Shown: positions 36,701 through 44,832 of the stretch, one piece after another
Position numbering within the stretch: the stretch's first letter is position 1
Layout of the letters: each line of letters opens with the position of its first letter
Origin: Bernardetiaceae bacterium
Lineage (GTDB): Bacteria; Bacteroidota; Bacteroidia; Cytophagales; Thermoflexibacteraceae
NCBI GenBank assembly: GCA_025056255.1
Contig: JANWVT010000003.1
Location: 186,001-250,000, forward strand
Direction: 5' to 3'
Length of the DNA: 64,000 nt
The notes under the pieces: model-generated
Database searches by the model: none
Told to the model about the DNA's origin: nothing
The model's input: only the letters and a program-made list of their open reading frames with translations
Position numbers and translations under genes: made by a program

Positions 36701-39700
36701 ACAGACAAGGCTAAACGCTCACCCGTATTATTCAGCGAAGGAAAACTCGTAACACCAATGACACGCTGTGGCTCAGGGCGATGGCGCTGGAAGCTATCCA
36801 CCCGTGAAGTCGCGCAGAGCACTGCATACTGCCGCGGCGACAGGAACACATTTGGCAAACGGACTGTTGCATTGTCATCACTCAATTGTACATTTTGAAG
36901 GCTGATGAGGTCGTCGGAATTGTTGTAAATCTCAATGAATTCCGCCAATGGCAAGCCCACTTTGGGTGTTTCATCTGCCAAAATTTCAGTGATGAGTAAC
37001 TCGCCGCGCTGTGGGTTGCGCCCGATGCCTAAGTTTTGGGCAAAAGGTGTAAGCAAGTTGCCCGCACAGTCGCGCAGGTTGCTGATTTGCAAGCGATACG
37101 CCAGTGCAGGATTGAGCGGTTGGGCAAGCAAAAGCCGCACCTGACGGCGGCTTACAACCTGTATCTCGCGGATTTGTGCGCCTTGCGTAAGCGTGTAGGA
37201 AGCCGTTTGCCGTATCGTTTCCGCCGTAATCAGTTCGGAAAACTGCACTTCAATTTCGCGCTCGTTGCGCAGCGTTGCCGAAGTTACGCGGGGCGGCGTA
37301 TTGTCTTGCACCGTGCCGCGTACCGAATTGGGCGCACCGGGCGTGCCTCCGCTCGGATGCACCGATGCCCGCCAGTTTTGCTCCTCTGCACAGAAGTTGG
37401 TCAGGTCAATCATTTCCAAGCTCCAACCGCCGCGTTGTTTGTCTGCATCGCCGTACCATGCGGAAGAGTAGCGCACCGCATCTATTTCAAAGCCCGCCGT
37501 ATCGGTCAGGGAAAGTTGCGCGCCGCCATCGGCTAAAACGGGGAAGCTCGTAACACCTACGCCGCGACTGCCAAAATTGGCAGCGCGGGTCGTGCTTGTC
37601 AATACCAGTGATTCATTGGGCGCAATCGTGCGATTCGGCAGCGGAAACAGGCGCGTTTCATAGCCTAACTGAGTGGTATTCAGGCGGATAAGGTCGCCTG
37701 TCAGGTTAGTAATTTCTATGTATTCCCCGCGATTGACTGTAATAGGGCTGCCCGCGGGGGGAATAGGATTCGCCATGATTTCGCTGATGCGCAAATCGCG
37801 GGGGCGAATGCTTCTGCCAATGCCAATACGTGCCGTATCGGGCGCAACATTGCCGATGCAATCTGCTATATTGTTGATAATCAACAAGTACTGCCTTGCG
37901 CTGTCCAAAGGTGCGGAAAGGCGCAGGCGCACATTCAAGGTATCGGAAGGCGTAACTGTTTGAATACTCGGTACAGTTCCACCCGACAGGCGATAGTTCG
38001 CAGTGCGGGACAAAATCGTGCGGCTCACAGGCTCACTCAGGCGGATTTGCAGGGTTTGCGCATCGGCAACCGTGAACGAAGCAATGCGCGGCGGGGTCTT
38101 GTCGGGATGATTGCCCAACAGCGAATTGGGTTTGCCGGGCGTACCGCCGCGCTCATCTACCGATGCGTACCAATTGTTGGCAGGTTCGCAGGTATTTTCT
38201 TTCAAATCAACTCGTTCCAGCGTCCAGCCGCCGTTGCGTTTCACCGCATCGCGATACCATGTATCGCTGTACCGCAGCGAATCAATCACTTGGTCGTCCA
38301 TGTCCAACAGGCGTATGCTCTCACCCGAATTGGTCAGTGCCCGCCACGGATTCAGCCCGATGACGCGCCCGAAGGGACGCCATGATTCCACCGCATTGGC
38401 AGGGCAAAGGATGACATATTCGCCCGGCGCGATACTGCCTTCGCCCAAAGCCGTTGCGCCCGACTCATCGGCGAATTTGATGCTCAACAGGTCAAAAGAC
38501 GTAGCGGACGCGTTGTAAATTTCTATGAATTCGGTTTCGGGCAGTGCCACAACGGGCGTAGGGTCTGCCATAATTTCGGTGATAATCAGTTCATTGCGGC
38601 GCGGTTGCGTTGGGCGGCGGAAGGTCAGCGTAGCAGCGGGCATGGTATTGCGCAATACATCCTGCACGTTTTGCACCGTCAGCGTATAACTGATGCCGTC
38701 CTGCAAACGACTGCTTAACCTGAGTTCAACTTCCGTACCACGCAGCACGGCACTTGTCGGTCTGCCGATGCCGCCCGAAATGTTGTAGTGGTTCAAGGCT
38801 TCGGCAGTGGCACGGTCTAAGACTTTGTTGAAAACAACCAGGATGCGGTCGGGTGCCAGCACACGCACGGCAGTAGCCTGCGGTGGGCGGCGGTCTAAGG
38901 TAAACTCTTGCACCGACTGCGGTACATAGCGACGGCAAACTGCTTCAAATCCGCCCAGCGTAATGGTATAGCTTTGATTCTCAACAAAATCATTGGCAAA
39001 AAACAGCGTTACAACGGCAGGATTTTGAGTGCTGCGCACAGCGGAAACGGGTTTCAAATTGGTATCGCCGTTAAGAAAATAGCTGTTTTCATTTTCTACT
39101 GCTGCGGCAGGCATTTCTTCGGAAAACACAATTTCCAGCAACTTAGATGTGCGCGGGAAAACCTGTGTAACGTAAGTCGTGAAAGTCAGGCTTTGGGTAG
39201 CCGGCTGCATGGTGTTACCGTTCAAATCTGCCACATTGCGCACGGTCAGGTTGTAGCTCTGCTCTTGTGTCATCGGGTTGGGATAGGTGAGCCGCACCAC
39301 TTGGGGTGAAACCACCTGCACCGCAGGCGTACCGCTGATGCCAGAAAGTACATAACTATTTGCCAATGAGGCTATTGTCGCCTGTACAGGCTCCGTAAAA
39401 CGCACCTCAATTTCACGGCGACTTAGAATGAATGCCTCTCCGACTTTGGGCGCAATGGTGTTAAAGGTGCGCGACTGCACAGCTACCCGATTGCCACCAA
39501 CGTCAGCAATATTGCTGATTTGCAATCTGAAATTTTTATCATCGGGCAGCGGCGCAGCAGTTGTCAGGTAAACCACTGACGGATTCACCGGACAAAGTGC
39601 TACTGATGCAAGGCTAATCACCTGATTATCCGTTGTATTGGTCAGTTCAAAATTTGCCGGAACGATACTCGCTGCACCTAAGGCTTCGCTGAATCGCAAT

Positions 39701-41364
39701 TCCAAAACAGTGGATGAGCGGTGCAAAAGTTGCTGCCATTCGGGCGCATCGGGGTCGTAGCGCACGGCTATGTTGTTGGTGCTCATCGTATTACCTGCCA
39801 AATCTCGCACACCTGCCACACGCAACGTCAGCGGGGTATTGGCAGGCACGGGCTGGGCAAACGTGATGACCACAATATTGGTATTGACAGGGTCGCGCTC
39901 TGCCCGTAGCGGAAAGCCGATACCATTGCTCAGCGAATAATTATTAACCAATTGCGCCGTAATTGGCTCTACAGGTTCGGAAAAAGTAATTTCAATTTGC
40001 GTAGCCGAAAGGAATCGCCAGCCTGTCAGGTCATTGACTGTCGGGGCGCGGGTGTCGCGCTGAAAGACGATGCTTGCACTGCTCATTGCATTGCCCAACA
40101 AGTCGCGTACGCCGTTGATTATCAGCATCTGATTGCTGTTTTCGGGGAAATTGGTGTTAAAGAGCAAATGCACCAACGCAGGATTGGCAGCATCGCGGAC
40201 GGCTGCCCGCGGCGGATTGCCATTCCATGTGTAATTGGCTAAGGCGGTGGCGCTTGCCTGTTCTACGGGTTCATCAAACAGCACATCCAGCGACTGCGGC
40301 GCCACTACGTTCGCTCGCAAGACCTTAGGCGCCAACACATCGTTGAACGTAAAGGCAAAGTCGGGAATGCTTGCCGATACATTGCCGTAAATATCGGTGA
40401 GGTTTTGGCTCTGCAGCGTGTAGTTATTGCCTGCCGCAAAATCAAACGGGAAACTCACATACACGGAAAATTCATCTTCGGCTGGCAGTACCTGCGTAGC
40501 TGCCACCCCACCGATGGAAAAAACAGCCGACTGCCGCAGCGCATTAATGTCCATCAGTTCGTTAAACCGCACCCGAATTTGTCTGGTATTTGAGCCGTTG
40601 ACAGCACTGACAGTAGTAGGAATGGTATTGACATAGCTCTGAATCGCCAGATTATCCACCTGAAACATGGCATTGCGCCCTGCTGCACTGTATCGGTGAT
40701 GGAAACCGAAAAATTGCGTAGCAGTGTGCGTGTCATCTGTTGCACTGCCTTGGTACACATCATTGACAAAAACCAACCAACGCCCACCTGCCAAGCGAAT
40801 AACCTGTACGCGAATCGGCTGAGGAAGCGTGCTTAAATTGGTCAGTGTACCGCCGGATATGTTCAAATTGCTGTTGGAAGATGTACCGCTCCGCCACAGC
40901 TCTATATTATCCAGCAAACGTAAATGGTAGCCGTTGAGTGCGCCGTCTATATCCGCTGCACTGCTTACCAAGAAAACCCGCCCGTGATTGTCGGCATTGA
41001 CGTTGGTGCTGTTCCATGCTACTCCATTGTACCAAAAATCAAAACGCCACTCCAAAGGCTGTGCATTGAGGTTGCCTATGTTGAGTGGCGTTTGTGCATA
41101 AATGCGGCGTGTGCCTGTGCCTCCTGTTGGACCGTTTGCGCGCAGTACACGGTTACTGCCCGACAGGATGGGCGTTGAAAAGAACGGTGGCGTTCCCGTA
41201 GTCGGGTTTACCGTAACCGTTGTCCACGCAGGTGCAGGATTGCCCGATATGTAGCTGTTAAAATTATCATTGAAAGGAATTTGAGCGATAGCCGCAGCAG
41301 ATAGGGCAGCAATCATTAGCACAGCCAGTCGGAAGGCTTTCTTTAAAGAATTAGCCGATACCAT
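33775..41364 (-). CDS. Giant secreted protein with Ig-like and lamin-tail domain repeats
   Basis: 2,529 residues from the ATG at 41362-41364 (a TTG one codon earlier is in frame). Signal peptide about 1-28 (ending AIAQ). Order: LamG/jelly-roll-like region (about 30-245); seven SbsA/Big_5-type Ig-like domains (to about 920), most with a motif like IEVRFTEPV; then six lamin-tail domains (starting near 922, 1189, 1454, 1721, 1988, 2256), each opening with a form of LLITEIMADPTP and the first five carrying GGWSLEMID, separated by five more Ig-like domains; finally a FlgD-like/gliding-type C-terminal domain (FTPDGDGFQDF, then LSWDGTTDNG). Probably exported, perhaps by type IX secretion, and displayed on the surface; adhesion is inference. 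G+C is well above the neighbours. Confidence 0.88.
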   Translation of the reverse strand: MVSANSLKKAFRLAVLMIAALSAAAIAQIPFNDNFNSYISGNPAPAWTTVTVNPTTGTPPFFSTPILSGSNRVLRANGPTGGTGTRRIYAQTPLNIGNLNAQPLEWRFDFWYNGVAWNSTNVNADNHGRVFLVSSAADIDGALNGYHLRLLDNIELWRSGTSSNSNLNISGGTLTNLSTLPQPIRVQVIRLAGGRWLVFVNDVYQGSATDDTHTATQFFGFHHRYSAAGRNAMFQVDNLAIQSYVNTIPTTVSAVNGSNTRQIRVRFNELMDINALRQSAVFSIGGVAATQVLPAEDEFSVYVSFPFDFAAGNNYTLQSQNLTDIYGNVSASIPDFAFTFNDVLAPKVLRANVVAPQSLDVLFDEPVEQASATALANYTWNGNPPRAAVRDAANPALVHLLFNTNFPENSNQMLIINGVRDLLGNAMSSASIVFQRDTRAPTVNDLTGWRFLSATQIEITFSEPVEPITAQLVNNYSLSNGIGFPLRAERDPVNTNIVVITFAQPVPANTPLTLRVAGVRDLAGNTMSTNNIAVRYDPDAPEWQQLLHRSSTVLELRFSEALGAASIVPANFELTNTTDNQVISLASVALCPVNPSVVYLTTAAPLPDDKNFRLQISNIADVGGNRVAVQSRTFNTIAPKVGEAFILSRREIEVRFTEPVQATIASLANSYVLSGISGTPAVQVVSPQVVRLTYPNPMTQEQSYNLTVRNVADLNGNTMQPATQSLTFTTYVTQVFPRTSKLLEIVFSEEMPAAAVENENSYFLNGDTNLKPVSAVRSTQNPAVVTLFFANDFVENQSYTITLGGFEAVCRRYVPQSVQEFTLDRRPPQATAVRVLAPDRILVVFNKVLDRATAEALNHYNISGGIGRPTSAVLRGTEVELRLSSRLQDGISYTLTVQNVQDVLRNTMPAATLTFRRPTQPRRNELIITEIMADPTPVVALPETEFIEIYNASATSFDLLSIKFADESGATALGEGSIAPGEYVILCPANAVESWRPFGRVIGLNPWRALTNSGESIRLLDMDDQVIDSLRYSDTWYRDAVKRNGGWTLERVDLKENTCEPANNWYASVDERGGTPGKPNSLLGNHPDKTPPRIASFTVADAQTLQIRLSEPVSRTILSRTANYRLSGGTVPSIQTVTPSDTLNVRLRLSAPLDSARQYLLIINNIADCIGNVAPDTARIGIGRSIRPRDLRISEIMANPIPPAGSPITVNRGEYIEITNLTGDLIRLNTTQLGYETRLFPLPNRTIAPNESLVLTSTTRAANFGSRGVGVTSFPVLADGGAQLSLTDTAGFEIDAVRYSSAWYGDADKQRGGWSLEMIDLTNFCAEEQNWRASVHPSGGTPGAPNSVRGTVQDNTPPRVTSATLRNEREIEVQFSELITAETIRQTASYTLTQGAQIREIQVVSRRQVRLLLAQPLNPALAYRLQISNLRDCAGNLLTPFAQNLGIGRNPQRGELLITEILADETPKVGLPLAEFIEIYNNSDDLISLQNVQLSDDNATVRLPNVFLSPRQYAVLCATSRVDSFQRHRPEPQRVIGVTSFPSLNNTGERLALSVNGLVLHEVTYRVDWYTDPVKRNGGWSLEMIDPDNLCSEAENWTASVHPSGGTPGQPNSVAASNPDRISPELVNVQLTGSNLTLTFSERMDSTALVTLANYRIEPAIAIRSLELQNNRMVQLTLAEAPQAGRLYEVVLLENLRDCAGNLLNASSLRTTFGIGRAPVRHELLITEIMSDPSPPVQLPDREYIELYNNTDALISLAGVSFTKPESNFSLRLPPIVIAARGYIVLANTSAASQIAAAVPAARVVGVANFPALSNSGELLEIRHLGNLIHGINYQVGWHEAVKRDGGWSLEMMDTDQPCQQATNWVSSVDARGGTPGSANSVRRPNPDRTPPQVQEVRVLNERLLRITFNEPMDSASLLPRANYLLTNGLLVDSVQVLNEQTVILQLFRPVERGALNRITVREVRDCSGNAIVQAGFNFGLGATPQKFELLMTELMPDPSPVVGLPESEYVEIFNASNKVLSLNGVRLNNANGTTGVLPDVNILPQSYMILCPSSSAAAFRTFLPEDRVVAPNRWAALSNTSDVMQLRNAQGLLLHQVAYRAMWISDVQKRDGGWSLEMRDTSNPCAGSANWEASEHPSGGTPAAPNSIRSTLTDSQPPQIQRVETADGRTVRVVFSEAIDSLAAVQAVYLLNNSLTVRTIAFRYAQPDEVLLTLPQVLAPGERATLQVRNLRDCAGNTLFNSPVIPFVVPQEAALGDLIINEILFNPPPNGVDFVEIYNKSDKFINLQNWVIANATTNRVITTEMRIMPPQSYLVLTPDLAKLKQQYSRTIDSLVQVVNLPSYNDSDGSVRLLTPQSVLMDRLDYQERWHFPLLERKEGVSLERISFNAPTQDRNNWFSAAAPFFGTPTYLNSQSERQSALSTLKDCFRIENQVFTPDGDGFQDFMLLHLDCAATGGVATIQIFDAAGRPMRTLLNQQTVAPGMFLSWDGTTDNGAKARIGPYLLMIELFDLDGNIKREQLKVVVGAQ
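34213..38220 (-). repeat. Tandem coding repeat, period 798-804 bp
   Basis: The same block (plus-strand text beginning ttccaa/g..ccaaccgccg, encoding GGWSLE) recurs at 38215, 37414, 36616, 35812 and 35011, with a divergent sixth copy at 34213. The spacings are 801, 798, 804, 801 and 798 bases, all whole codons. Each unit encodes one lamin-tail plus one Ig-like domain. Confidence 0.85.
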
Positions 41365-41438
41365 CAATCATACATTTGGTCTTAGAAAGTTACATCTTTT
41401 AGCACAACCCGCCAACCAAAAAAGGGGGTATGATTGTT

Positions 41439-41446
41439 TATCTTTG
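41439..41446 (+). promoter_or_regulatory. Putative -7 promoter box (TATCTTTG) of the AAA/PD-(D/E)XK gene
   Basis: Exact TAnnTTTG match 21 bases before the ATG at 41467. It lies inside the in-frame upstream extension and so argues for the ATG rather than the TTG at 41434. Confidence 0.55.
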
Positions 41447-41466
41447 CAAAGAAGCCTCCTAAAACC

Positions 41467-43011
41467 ATGCAAGCACTCCAACCGCTTTCTACCGGACAAC
41501 AGGAATTTGACCAAATTAGAACCAAAGGGATGACCTACGTGGACAAAACCCCGTTCATCTGGCGAATTTTACAAACCTTACAGCCTTTCTTCTTCCTCTC
41601 TCGCCCCCGCAGATTTGGCAAATCGCTGCTAATCAATACTTTGAAAGAACTCTTTCTGGGCAGGAAAGAGCTCTTTGACGGACTGTACATCTATGACAAA
41701 ATCCAATGGGAAACCTACCCCGTCCTGCACTTTGATTTCAGCAACATGGATTTCAAAAATAAAGGACTCGGCAAAGCTATACATGATAGGTTGAAGGCAA
41801 TTGCTCACAGCTACAATATTTCTTTGCAAGAAGATACTATTGGAAGCATGTTTGCCGAACTGATGGCAACCCTGCACGAAAAAACGGGTAAACAAACCGT
41901 CATCCTCATTGACGAATACGACAAACCCCTCACCGACGTGCTGGAAGTAGGCGAAAACAAACAAGCCCACGAACACAGAAATATCTTGCGCAGCTTGTAT
42001 AGCGTGGTGAAAGGCTCTTCGGCACACATCCGATTCTTTTTCATGACCGGCATCTCCCGATTCTCCAAACTGTCCCTCTTCTCTGACCTCAACAACCTCA
42101 CCGACCTGACCTACTTTGCAGACTTTCACGACATCTGCGGCTATACGCAAGAAGAACTTGAAACCAACTTCGCCCCGCATCTCCAAAACGCCGCTGACTA
42201 TCAGGGCGTTACTCTACAAGAACTATTGCAGCAAGTCAAACGCTGGTACAACGGCTATTCTTGGAACGGAAAGTCAAAAGTCTATAACCCCTACTCCATC
42301 CTTAGGTTTCTCGATGCCAAAGAGTTCAGAAACTTCTGGTTTGACAGCGGTACACCTAAGTTTTTGATTGAAATACTCAAAAACAGAATGGTATACGACA
42401 TCTCCAACATCCAAATCTCCATGGCAGAAGCCGACAACTTTGACATCGACAACCTCAGTCTGGAAACACTGCTCTTTCAAACAGGCTACCTCACAATAAA
42501 GGAAATTGACCGATTCAAACGCTATCGACTGGCTTACCCCAATTTGGAAGTAGAAGAATCCATGACGCAGTACATTCTGGCGGCTTATGCGGGCAATAAC
42601 AAGACTTCGCTGGCTTATGAAATTGTCATCGCCGTAGAAAAGCACGACATAGAGAAACTCATTCAGACGATTAACGCGCTGTTTGCTGCCATTCCCTACC
42701 AACTTTTTGACCAGCACCGCGAACGGTATTTCCATGCCATCCTCTTCCTTGCCTTCAAACTCTGCGGATTTTACATCCAATCCGAAATCAGCGTGGCAAC
42801 AGGGCGCATTGATGCCGTCATGCATTATGAAAACCGCATCTACGTTTTCGAGTTCAAACTCAACGATTCAGCAGAAAACGCCCTGCAACAGATTCGCGAA
42901 AAGGGCTATTACAACGCCTACCTGAATCAGGGCAAAGAAATTTACCTGCTCGGCATCGGCTTTGACAGCCAATCCCGAACCGTCGCCGATTGGAAATTGG
43001 AACAGGTGTAG
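41467..43011 (+). CDS. AAA-ATPase-like / PD-(D/E)XK nuclease-fold protein (DUF1703 type)
   Basis: 514 residues from the ATG at 41467. N-terminal AAA-ATPase-like domain: a Walker A variant RPRRFGKSLLINT, Walker B VILIDEYDKPL and FFFMTGISRFSK. The C-terminal domain has GRIDAVMHYENRIYVFEFKL, the D...E-x-K core of the PD-(D/E)XK_9 nuclease fold. Such proteins are common, often multi-copy, in Bacteroidota genomes; their function is not established, though mobile-element or defence roles have been suggested. No transposase, repeats or partner genes are adjacent. Base composition matches the block upstream, not the MFS gene downstream. Confidence 0.88.
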   Translation: MQALQPLSTGQQEFDQIRTKGMTYVDKTPFIWRILQTLQPFFFLSRPRRFGKSLLINTLKELFLGRKELFDGLYIYDKIQWETYPVLHFDFSNMDFKNKGLGKAIHDRLKAIAHSYNISLQEDTIGSMFAELMATLHEKTGKQTVILIDEYDKPLTDVLEVGENKQAHEHRNILRSLYSVVKGSSAHIRFFFMTGISRFSKLSLFSDLNNLTDLTYFADFHDICGYTQEELETNFAPHLQNAADYQGVTLQELLQQVKRWYNGYSWNGKSKVYNPYSILRFLDAKEFRNFWFDSGTPKFLIEILKNRMVYDISNIQISMAEADNFDIDNLSLETLLFQTGYLTIKEIDRFKRYRLAYPNLEVEESMTQYILAAYAGNNKTSLAYEIVIAVEKHDIEKLIQTINALFAAIPYQLFDQHRERYFHAILFLAFKLCGFYIQSEISVATGRIDAVMHYENRIYVFEFKLNDSAENALQQIREKGYYNAYLNQGKEIYLLGIGFDSQSRTVADWKLEQV

Positions 43012-43033
43012 TTACATCAAATCGCTTAGCCCT

Positions 43034-44248
43034 TTAACTGCTTAGCGATTCGGGCATTCGGAATTTGATAATCAACGAAGAAGCTACTGTGAGCCATCCA
43101 ACCAGTAATATTGCAAATTGTACCCCTAACCAATCAGCTGTTATTCCTGAAATAATTGCACCAAAGGCATATCCTAGGTCTCTCCATAATCGAAAAACCC
43201 CAATGCTTTCTGCTCGCTGTTGTGGACGAGTTGCTTGCGCAATGGTAGCAAGAAAAGTTGGATAAACTACGGCTGTTCCTATTCCTAATAACACAGAAAG
43301 AAAAGCCAATGCATACAAATGCTTGCTCAATGGAATAAGTAGAATAGCAACGCCTTGCAAAAGCATCCCCCAAAACAACATTGCCTTTTTGGAGTAATAA
43401 TCAGACATTTTGCCTGTAACAAGTTGGCTAACTCCCCAAACTGCTGGGTAAATTGCAGCAATAACGCCTATTTGTTCACTATTCAAATGCAATGAATACG
43501 CTACGATAGGAAGCAAGCCCCAGAGCATACCATCGTTCAAATTATTGACAAGTCCTGCCTGTGTTACTGCGCTTAAAGTTTTATTTTTCCAAATAGTTTC
43601 CACAAAAACATTGTTTAGCAGCACCACATCATTTGCAGCACTTTCTTGGCGAACAAAAGCATTGGTATCTTGCACCCATACAGCTGTTACAAGCAAACCC
43701 GTAATGGAAATAAAAATGCCAATATAAAAAGGATGAGGGCTTATACTGTACTTATCAGCAATGTACGCGGTCAAAAAAGCAACAATTCCTACGGCAAAAT
43801 ATCCTGCAAATTCGTTGAGTCCCATTGCCAGCCCCCGTTCTTTTTCTCCCACGAGGTCTATTTTCATTATCACAGTGCTGCTCCAAGTCAATCCTTGACT
43901 GATGCCTAAAAGCACGTTAGCAAAAATTATCTGACTCCAATCAGAAGCATAAATAAAGATAAACGGAATGGGAACGGTCAGCAACCAACCTAATAGTAGC
44001 AGATTTTTTCTCCCTACTTGATTGGCAAGCCGCCCTGCATAATAATTAGCAATGGCTTTGGTGATACCAAATGCTGTGATAAAAGAGAGTATAGCCGTCT
44101 TAGAAGCTATTCCGAATACAGAAGCAGCAAATTGAGGCAATATAGCTCGTTCCATGCCCACCATGCCACCTACAAAGGCATTAACGATTACTAGAAGAGT
44201 AAATTGCTTCCAGTTGGCTTTAAGCCCTAACTGTATGTGGTTCGACAT
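43034..44248 (-). CDS. Major facilitator superfamily transporter
   Basis: 404 residues, about 12 hydrophobic helices. Seen: motif A-like loop YAGRLANQVGRKNLLLLG between TM2 and TM3 and its echo MSDYYSKKAMLFWG in the second half. N-terminal GGMVGMERAILPQFA is typical of a Bacteroidota/Proteobacteria clade often annotated as drug or metabolite exporters; substrate unknown. A/T-rich codons contrast with the gene at 41467. The leader contains an inverted repeat at 44264-44309. Confidence 0.88.
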   Translation of the reverse strand: MSNHIQLGLKANWKQFTLLVIVNAFVGGMVGMERAILPQFAASVFGIASKTAILSFITAFGITKAIANYYAGRLANQVGRKNLLLLGWLLTVPIPFIFIYASDWSQIIFANVLLGISQGLTWSSTVIMKIDLVGEKERGLAMGLNEFAGYFAVGIVAFLTAYIADKYSISPHPFYIGIFISITGLLVTAVWVQDTNAFVRQESAANDVVLLNNVFVETIWKNKTLSAVTQAGLVNNLNDGMLWGLLPIVAYSLHLNSEQIGVIAAIYPAVWGVSQLVTGKMSDYYSKKAMLFWGMLLQGVAILLIPLSKHLYALAFLSVLLGIGTAVVYPTFLATIAQATRPQQRAESIGVFRLWRDLGYAFGAIISGITADWLGVQFAILLVGWLTVASSLIIKFRMPESLSS

Positions 44249-44263
44249 ATTTTTCCAACAAAA

Positions 44264-44309
44264 CTCCGATAAATGTTCTCATCTGTTTGTTACAAAAGTT
44301 ACATCGGAG
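44264..44309. promoter_or_regulatory. Inverted repeat CTCCGAT-N32-ATCGGAG in the MFS leader
   Basis: 7-base perfect arms at 44264-44270 and 44303-44309, 16 to 61 bases before the MFS start. The spacer holds a near-miss -7 box on the minus strand (TAACTTTTG). It could be a leader hairpin or paired operator half-sites. Confidence 0.3.
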
Positions 44310-44832
44310 CATTAAAACAAAAACCCAGCTGCAAATTAGCAGTTGGCATTAAAGCATATTTAGATTTCAGAAGTAAAAATGATGGACAACAACCTCAATA
44401 CTTAGACAGGATGCATCAATTTAAGTATTGAGTAGCTAAAAAACACACTTGCTACACAGTGACGCCTTTCCTTACCAGCAAGGGTTATTTGCGAGAGGAC
44501 GAACAACAGCGAGTTTGCCTTCACGCATATGCACTTGGCAAAAGTGACCTTACAAAAAACCTAAGTAAACAATTTAACAAGAACAATGCCATATCAAATT
44601 GACAGTTGCCTGCCTACAAGAAAAAGATTAGCTTGTTTTGAAGAATGAATAACAATTAAGTTTTGAGTACCCGCACAAGTTGTACTGCACTCTACTAAGA
44701 ATTTACTCCAAAACACAGCTGCGACAGGTTTCAAAAATCTGTCAGGTTTTACAAGGTCGCTAACTATTTGGTAAGGCACTGCAAGCGATCAATGGCAAGC
44801 TACAAGCACAAGCGAACATTTGAAGTAGCTGA
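44310..44832. other. Gene-free stretch with a strong inverted repeat
   Basis: About 520 bp with no credible coding frame between the divergent... same-strand MFS gene and the end of the RelA/SpoT gene. It holds a perfect 11-base inverted repeat at 44394-44432 and, near 44712-44755, degenerate copies of the AACCTGTC hairpin motif. A frame at 44594-44779 (minus) is not convincing. Confidence 0.5.
44394..44432. repeat. Perfect 11-bp inverted repeat CTCAATACTTA / TAAGTATTGAG
   Basis: Arms at 44394-44404 and 44422-44432 enclose a 17-base loop that contains the palindrome ATGCAT. No T run follows on either strand, so it is not an ordinary terminator. It might be an operator, an RNA hairpin or the remnant end of a mobile element. 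Confidence 0.6.

Noticed and set aside
34213-38220. 800-bp periodicity as a possible CRISPR or satellite array
   Set aside because: Units are coding, in frame and far too long; no CRISPR-type short repeats were seen anywhere in the window.
34553-40636. Many plus-strand open frames of 60-200 codons under the giant gene
   Set aside because: They are antisense shadows of a G+C-rich repetitive gene; they repeat with its 800-bp period and have no recognisable domains.
41434-41466. TTG start 11 codons before the AAA/PD-(D/E)XK ATG
   Set aside because: A promoter box (41439-41446) lies inside this stretch, so it would not be in the mRNA.
44594-44779. 61-codon minus-strand frame in the gap before RelA/SpoT
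   Set aside because: No domain, no promoter box or ribosome site, and it covers degenerate hairpin repeats.
41467-44832. Insertion sequence or integrase at the right edge of the composition block
   Set aside because: No transposase or integrase frame and no terminal repeats with target duplication were found; the inverted repeat at 44394 stands alone.
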